From Ulota crispa (taxonomy: Eukaryota; Streptophyta; Bryopsida; Orthotrichales; Orthotrichaceae), in contig OY987244.1 of the NCBI GenBank assembly GCA_963920765.1, positions 17,836,358-17,900,357 of the forward strand: a stretch of DNA of 64,000 nt. Reading direction: 5' to 3'. Below, one piece after another: positions 58,584 to 64,000 of the stretch. Each line of letters begins with the position of its first letter. Positions within the stretch are counted from its first letter, which is position 1. Under the pieces are notes generated by a model. That model searched no databases and had not been told where the DNA came from. It saw only the letters and a list, made by a program, of their open reading frames with translations. The translations under genes and the position numbers were made by a program.

Positions 58584-59778
58584 ACTGTGAGACACTAAAT
58601 ACTCGTTACAATGTCAAGATGGAGCCAGGTATGCTGATCAATGTCTACTTGCAAGCTCTCTGCAAACTTGTCACTCTATATTTACCACTAGTGACGCCAG
58701 ATACAACTCACTGAAGGTGCCGTGTAAATGATGAATTGTAGTGATCTTTGCTACACGCTCATGAGATGAAAACCGGTGCAAAAAGCAACCAAAGACTAAA
58801 AGAATTGACACTTTCAGTGAGATCGAGGCAGCTTCATGCGCATGAATTAAAATCCTCTTCAAAAAGGAACTATCTGCTTGAAGCAGGACTCTTGCACTGA
58901 GAATGATTCACCTACTCTTACGGAAAAATCTTCGATTGCTTCTATCTGAGGGCAGTCAGCTTAGTTGATTGCAGGTCAGACGTGTGCCTAAAGGTGTACT
59001 CTACTTGGAGATTTTTAGCAGGAGCTTTGATGGAGGTTACGCAGTGTCCTCTAAATCGACTTTGACAGCATTTTGGACTGGAGAAGAGCTGCGGTATATC
59101 CAGGAGAGGTTGAAACTTTTTAGGCAGAGAGCTGACTAGGCTAAGTACGTATGAAGCATTGGAATGCTATGTGCTTGTACGTTACTGAGGTAGTTATGTG
59201 TTCAGTTTAGGGGAAACTGAAGCTATGGTGAGAGGAAGTACAGTTGGATTTTTGTACTCTTCTCTGGTCACTCACGCAGGAGGCGTGGGTGATTCCCGAG
59301 GTAGGTGGAAATTCAGAGGACAGCTTGGATTGTTTCTCAAGTTGAGTACCTGCCAACTCTATCGCACTATCATCGTTTGCAGCAATTAGAACTATTTGCA
59401 GTTTTGTATATAGAAACCGCTAAGTTTTCGTGACCCAAAACTGTTAATTTTTCGACCTATTCATTGCCAACATGCCTCTCCCTCTCCAACTATCTTTTGT
59501 CTTTTGTTTCTTTTTTGCTACGTAGACCAAGTGTTTTTGTAACTTTTGTTTGTATGTGTATGTAGTTCTATTTTTTCTGCTCTTGTTTGTAAGTATATCT
59601 AGCACAATTTTTTCGTAGTGGAGGAATATAGTGTGGGCAATGAGCATTCTCAATCTCAAGGAGGACAAGAATGGTTTTAAATTTGTAAGTGGATGACTAG
59701 AATTGTTGTTTTGCAAAATAGTTGGTTGTTACAGGGGTTTTCACATCACATCATGTACTGTGCACAATCCAAATATGC
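58584..59778 (-). promoter_or_regulatory. UGT upstream region
   Basis: This is non-coding on both strands as far as I can see. It presumably holds the UGT promoter and leader. I recognise no specific element. Confidence 0.35.
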
Positions 59779-60473
59779 TTAGGGCCGCTTCACACTGACC
59801 GGCCAAATTGAGAGGCTGTGGGATTAAGTGGCCAAACTTTGGTGGGAGCCCAATGAAATGGGTTGAAATGGGAGCCCAATGAAATGGGTTGAAATGGGAG
59901 CCCAATGAAATGGGTTGAAATGGGAGCCCAATGAAATGGGTTGAAATGGGAGCCCAATGAAATGAGTTGAAAACAGGTAATAAAATATTGCTTTTGACTC
60001 CTTTGGCTGTCTTAGTGTGAAGCCTTCAAAGGTCAAGTCCAAAGTCTAAATTCTTGGCAATGAGCTTCTATTGCCTCTCATTTGAATTGCCATAGTGTGT
60101 AACCTCCAAAGGTCAAGTCTAAAGTCCAAAGTCATAACATTTATTAGACCTTCCAAATCTAATGGCCAAACTCGACGTCTCTAGGCGCATCGGGTTTATT
60201 CCCTGAGATCTTGTAGGCTTTTTATTATTTTATGAAAACAATGTGATGGCCTCTCAACCATAGTTTGGGTCTCCATTTTTGCTTGACCCAAACTATTACC
60301 GAGAGATTATCAACCTTGGATGATATAGTGTTGTAGATATTTGGAGGATGAAGGCCTTTGGAGTTTGGTGTCTAGTGTGAAGGGTTGAGAGGCCAAATTC
60401 TTGATCTCTTGTAATCTAATTGGTGGAAACCAACGGCCTCTCGACCTTTGGCCATAGTGTGAAGTTGCCCTTA
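59779..60473. mobile_element. PIF/Harbinger-like element 2, TTA duplication, with 26-bp array
   Basis: The core, 59782-60470, starts GGGCCGCTTCACACTGACC and ends GGCCATAGTGTGAAGTTGCCC, flanked by TTA. The interior is an inverse, diverged copy of element 1. At 59843-59972 five tandem copies of a 26-bp unit (TGGGAGCCCAATGAAATGGG plus TTGAAA) are present; element 1 has a single equivalent segment. Confidence 0.8.
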
Positions 60474-63400
60474 GATTGTGTGAAATTGCATTACAAGGGT
60501 ATTGTATACCTTTATATGCAAGACTCTTGTACACAATGTTGAAGACCAAAAATAGAAAGACATTTGACAAGATACAAACATAACTTGTGCGGTAGAATTC
60601 ATAGAAGTAAGAGAAGGAAGATCAAAATTGAGCTAGGCTAGGATGAAAATGTTGTAATTGTATAGTCAAAGGATATTGAAGTACAAACCCTTACAAATAG
60701 TTTACCCTATTATCATTCCACTCCTATTATCACTTTTCTATCTTCAAAAATTCATATTTTTTAGGGTTTAGTTTCAAATTCAATTTTACAAGTATCGCAA
60801 GAAAGGTCTTAGAGTCCTTTACTAATGGTGCAATTTTTGTTCCATTTGACCTAAATTTGCAAAAGATATAGCGTATTAGCTATGAAGACCTTAGTTAGAT
60901 ATACAATTTATTGCCCCTGCGCCTTAGCTATAGCAATGTTAGTTGCAAAATACCAAAATAAATGAAAATTGTCAACTAAGTTAGCACTTATGGATGACCA
61001 TAGAGGTCAAGGAAAGGAGGAAGAAGTTCAAAGATGGAAATAACAAAATAATATCATGTACAACAATGCTAACCTCTAAGGAAGTGAAAAGGAAGTGATA
61101 ATAGGGCAATTTCAAATTTGAGCTGAACCTTGACCTTACCTCATTTAAACCTGCTAACTAACTCATACTTCACTCGTTTAGAAATTTGGAACTTGACACA
61201 AAACCTTGACTTGATTATCTTTTAGATGAGACTATAACTAGGTCAAGGTCATTTGATATGTTATAACTATTTTTTATTAATTTTTTGTCTGAGATCCAAT
61301 GATAATAGGGTAAAATACCTGTATAGCAATCAGGAAAATAGAAGAAGGTTCAAAACAAGAAGTAAGATATGGTAGCCAATGAAAACACTCAATGTCTTTT
61401 CGGCACTTGAATTTAATTATTTTTTTGCAAAATGACAAAATTTCAATTTGCCGTTTCATCATTTGCAAGTATTTTGAGCCTCAAATAGACGCTATATTAT
61501 GGCCTTTAAAAGCCTTGGCTTGAGTGACTAGGCCTAAAGTTCCCTACCTCAAACAAAAGCCTTAAACACACAATTGGTAACCCTCATACTAAGTACTTAT
61601 GATTGATTCCTTGCTTATCTTTTCTTTTTGTAGATTGACTTTCACCTCACCCCAATCTAAATTTGGCCAAAATATTTCTTTTGTGTTATACGTAAACCAC
61701 GCAACACTATAAAATTATAAACAACATGATTTTTTTCATAAAATGTTTGGTTAGTTCATTGTAATTCTCCATATCTCCTTCAACGTGCCAATGCAACACT
61801 TATCTATGTTGGAAATTGAAGAAAACATTAATTAAAAAATATTGGGATAATTCCTTCTTTTTGTCCTTTAAATAAGCAACACATTCAAGATATAACAAGT
61901 GAATTGCATCATATATCAATTTGTACAGCATACACATTCTTTCTAGAAATAATCTTTCTACCTTTGTTGTTCAAACACATACCAATCATTGAGGCTACTA
62001 GCCCTTAACAAAATTGTATAATTTGCAATTCACATCAACGATACCCTCTAAAACTGTTGAACAAAAAGGCTTACAACAATAATAACCCCTGTCCTCCTTT
62101 ATTATAAGAGCAAAATTTAAAGATGAAACCATCTATCTTATTTTTATAATAGTCTTGATTCTATTAGTTGGGTAGTTGGGTAGTTGGGTGTATGTGCTAC
62201 AAGAAGATTAAATGGCGGTTATGGTCGACCTTGGGGATAGGGTATACATAGGGATAGGGGGTGGCCGCGGGAGAAGGAGGCAAACCGCTTAAACTTTCTT
62301 GCACGATAGCCTTCTGTCGGAATAGCGGGTGCATGAGTTCACTAGTTGCAACTATTATGTATAGGATTTCATATTAAATTAAGATTTAGAAGTCAAAGTC
62401 ATCACATATAACTTGTTAGGAATTTGTATCAAATTCCTCCTAAGGTGTTTTTAACTGTCTTAGAATTTAAAGAGCCATCCCTTTGATAACCCCATATACC
62501 TCTCTATAAGTAACATCTCATTTTGTGTATACAATCTACACAGAAACATGGCAATCCAAGTTTTAATAAAAGTAACATGCAAATTATTCCAGTTAGTGCA
62601 AGACTTTGAATAGTGCTAAACTCCTTACACCACTTTGAGTGAATTTTGCGTAATTAGTATAAAAAACATGGCATACCTTCTTACCCTTGTTTTCCCACAT
62701 AAGGGTTTGGCCACAATCTTTTGCTGTCCCTCACATAGCAACTTGGTAATAGAGGTTCCTTAATGCAACATTTTTCACACACTCTTTAGTTGAGTTGCAT
62801 GCTAACAAAATCTCCTTAGATGTTTGGCCAAAAGGTTCACACTATTTGAGATAGTATTAAAATATTATTACCCACAATCAATGTGTGGGAAAAATCGGCT
62901 GTTAGTTCATTGTTAACTGGTGGAATTAGGAAAAAAAACAAGTTGCATTTTGAAATTGCCGGCAAAAAGCCAGTTAGATTTTACTAAAAACCCTAAAAAT
63001 AGTATATTACTATGTAAATTTAGAAAAATATCCGGCACAATCTGGCAAAAAACCGGTTGAGTACAAAGAATGCTAGTTTTAGCTGATGAAATCCAAAAAA
63101 TTTCCCAAACACTTGCCCACAATATATTGAATTATCTTGAATCATTGTAAACTATTTTTTTAGTTGTTGTGCTTAGCAAATTCACTTGTTTCTTAAATTA
63201 GTGCAAGTTGGCACTAATTACTGCAAGTTTGCACTAGTAGTAGTGCAGGGCACAATAATTGAAGTGTTATTTGCAATGTCCAGTTCTTCTAAAAGAGACC
63301 AAATCTATATCTATAAAAGAATCCCATGGGTTGTTTTGGATGAAAAGTAAAGAGTTTGAGTGCAACTATGAGTTGCATTCCATGCATGTAAGTTGCGCCT

Positions 63401-63619
63401 TTTACATTTTCTTTATTTAACAAGTTGCACCTTTTATGTTTTCTATTATTGCACCTTTTCCATTTCCTATAATAATCAACCCGTTGGTACAACGAGTGAG
63501 TAAACTAATTTCTTATAAAGAAATCTAAACATAATCTGAGTCTTTGATCACAGACAACTTCTTTGCTGGAACGTTTTCCTTGTAAAGTAATTCAACAAAA
63601 ACAATCCATACACTAATAT
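60474..63619. other. 3.1 kb of AT-rich intergenic DNA
   Basis: I find no gene. Minor features are a short GTTGGGTA tandem run near 62167-62190, a GC-richer patch at 62210-62300, a repeated AGTTGCACCTTTTA-like motif at 63390-63450, and a GTGCAAGTTGGCACTA/GCAAGTTTGCACTAG pair near 63203-63236. Confidence 0.4.
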
Positions 63620-63657
63620 TGTCAAGCATGACTCTAGAATGTTTCACTTTCCACATT

Positions 63658-64000
63658 TCATACTCCCACACAAAACACTACAAAATGGGAGAAATATATA
63701 TGCTCTATACAAACTATGGTAATTTTAGATTCTCCTTTCCAGCACAGAGCAAATCTTCCTTTCCACCAGCCAATAAATTCAAAACTCAATTCAAAGCTCA
63801 GTCTCGTCGTAGAAGCATGGATCCAGGAATAACATCCATATCCGGATCGCCATCCACTGCATGCAGCACACTTACGAAGCGACATATCATCCAAAAACAC
63901 AAATTCCATCCGAAAAGAATCTGCGAAACTGAAAGTAATCTGGATATAGATATTCATTCAGGCAAATGAATGAAACCGAGTGAAGATGAATGCCGTCCAG
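63658..64000 (-). other. Possible terminal exon of a minus-strand gene (edge)
   Basis: After TTTCGCAG (a possible acceptor near 63913) a minus-strand frame reads through VSVLHAVDGDPDMDVIPGSM and ends RRD-TGA near 63811. It is followed by sequence resembling a 3' UTR. A competing frame is open from the window edge and contains a strong donor-like GTAAGT. With no family match and no upstream exons in view, this is only a candidate. Confidence 0.2.

Overview
This window is plant nuclear DNA. It carries three recognisable protein-coding genes, all rich in introns, set in AT-rich intergenic DNA packed with short non-autonomous DNA transposons. The genes are a CIAO1-type WD40 protein (1131-4492, minus, 11 exons), a PRT6/UBR-type N-degron E3 ubiquitin ligase (36637-52156, plus, 45 exons) and a family-1 UDP-glycosyltransferase with a plant PSPG box (56430-58583, minus, 3 exons). 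The PSPG box, the PRT6 architecture, telo-box motifs in the CIAO1 leader, and Stowaway- and Harbinger-like MITEs all point to a land plant. I cannot name the species from sequence alone; a non-seed plant is possible. The exon models were built by hand from splice sites, reading phase and remembered family sequences. All three close in frame.

Layout: 1-1130 is gene-free. CIAO1 fills 1131-4492, and its leader lies to the right. From 5 kb to about 35 kb there is no supportable gene. This stretch is a mosaic of inverted-repeat elements: a TTAA-flanked family (possibly piggyBac-like), a TA-flanked AGGTAGC family, MULE-like foldbacks with 9-bp target duplications, Stowaway-like and Harbinger-like elements, a 142-bp CACTA-type MITE, and a nested hAT-like insertion. 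A 3.9-kb tract (16.1-20 kb) is saturated with AGTCA motifs and tandem arrays. PRT6 and its GC-rich leader run from about 35 to 52.6 kb. The same transposon families return at 52.6-56.1 kb. The UGT follows, then one more Harbinger-like element and 3 kb of featureless AT-rich DNA. The right edge may hold the last exon of another minus-strand gene.

The three genes do not form a pathway. CIAO1 acts in cytosolic Fe-S cluster delivery, PRT6 in N-degron proteolysis, and the UGT in small-molecule glucosylation. I recognised no LTR retrotransposon, virus-like element, CRISPR array or rRNA gene, and I did not systematically search for tRNAs. The most notable material is the TTAA family, two cases where a palindrome arm preserves the empty site of a nested insertion, a GC-AG intron in the UGT, and a small uORF whose stop overlaps the PRT6 start codon.
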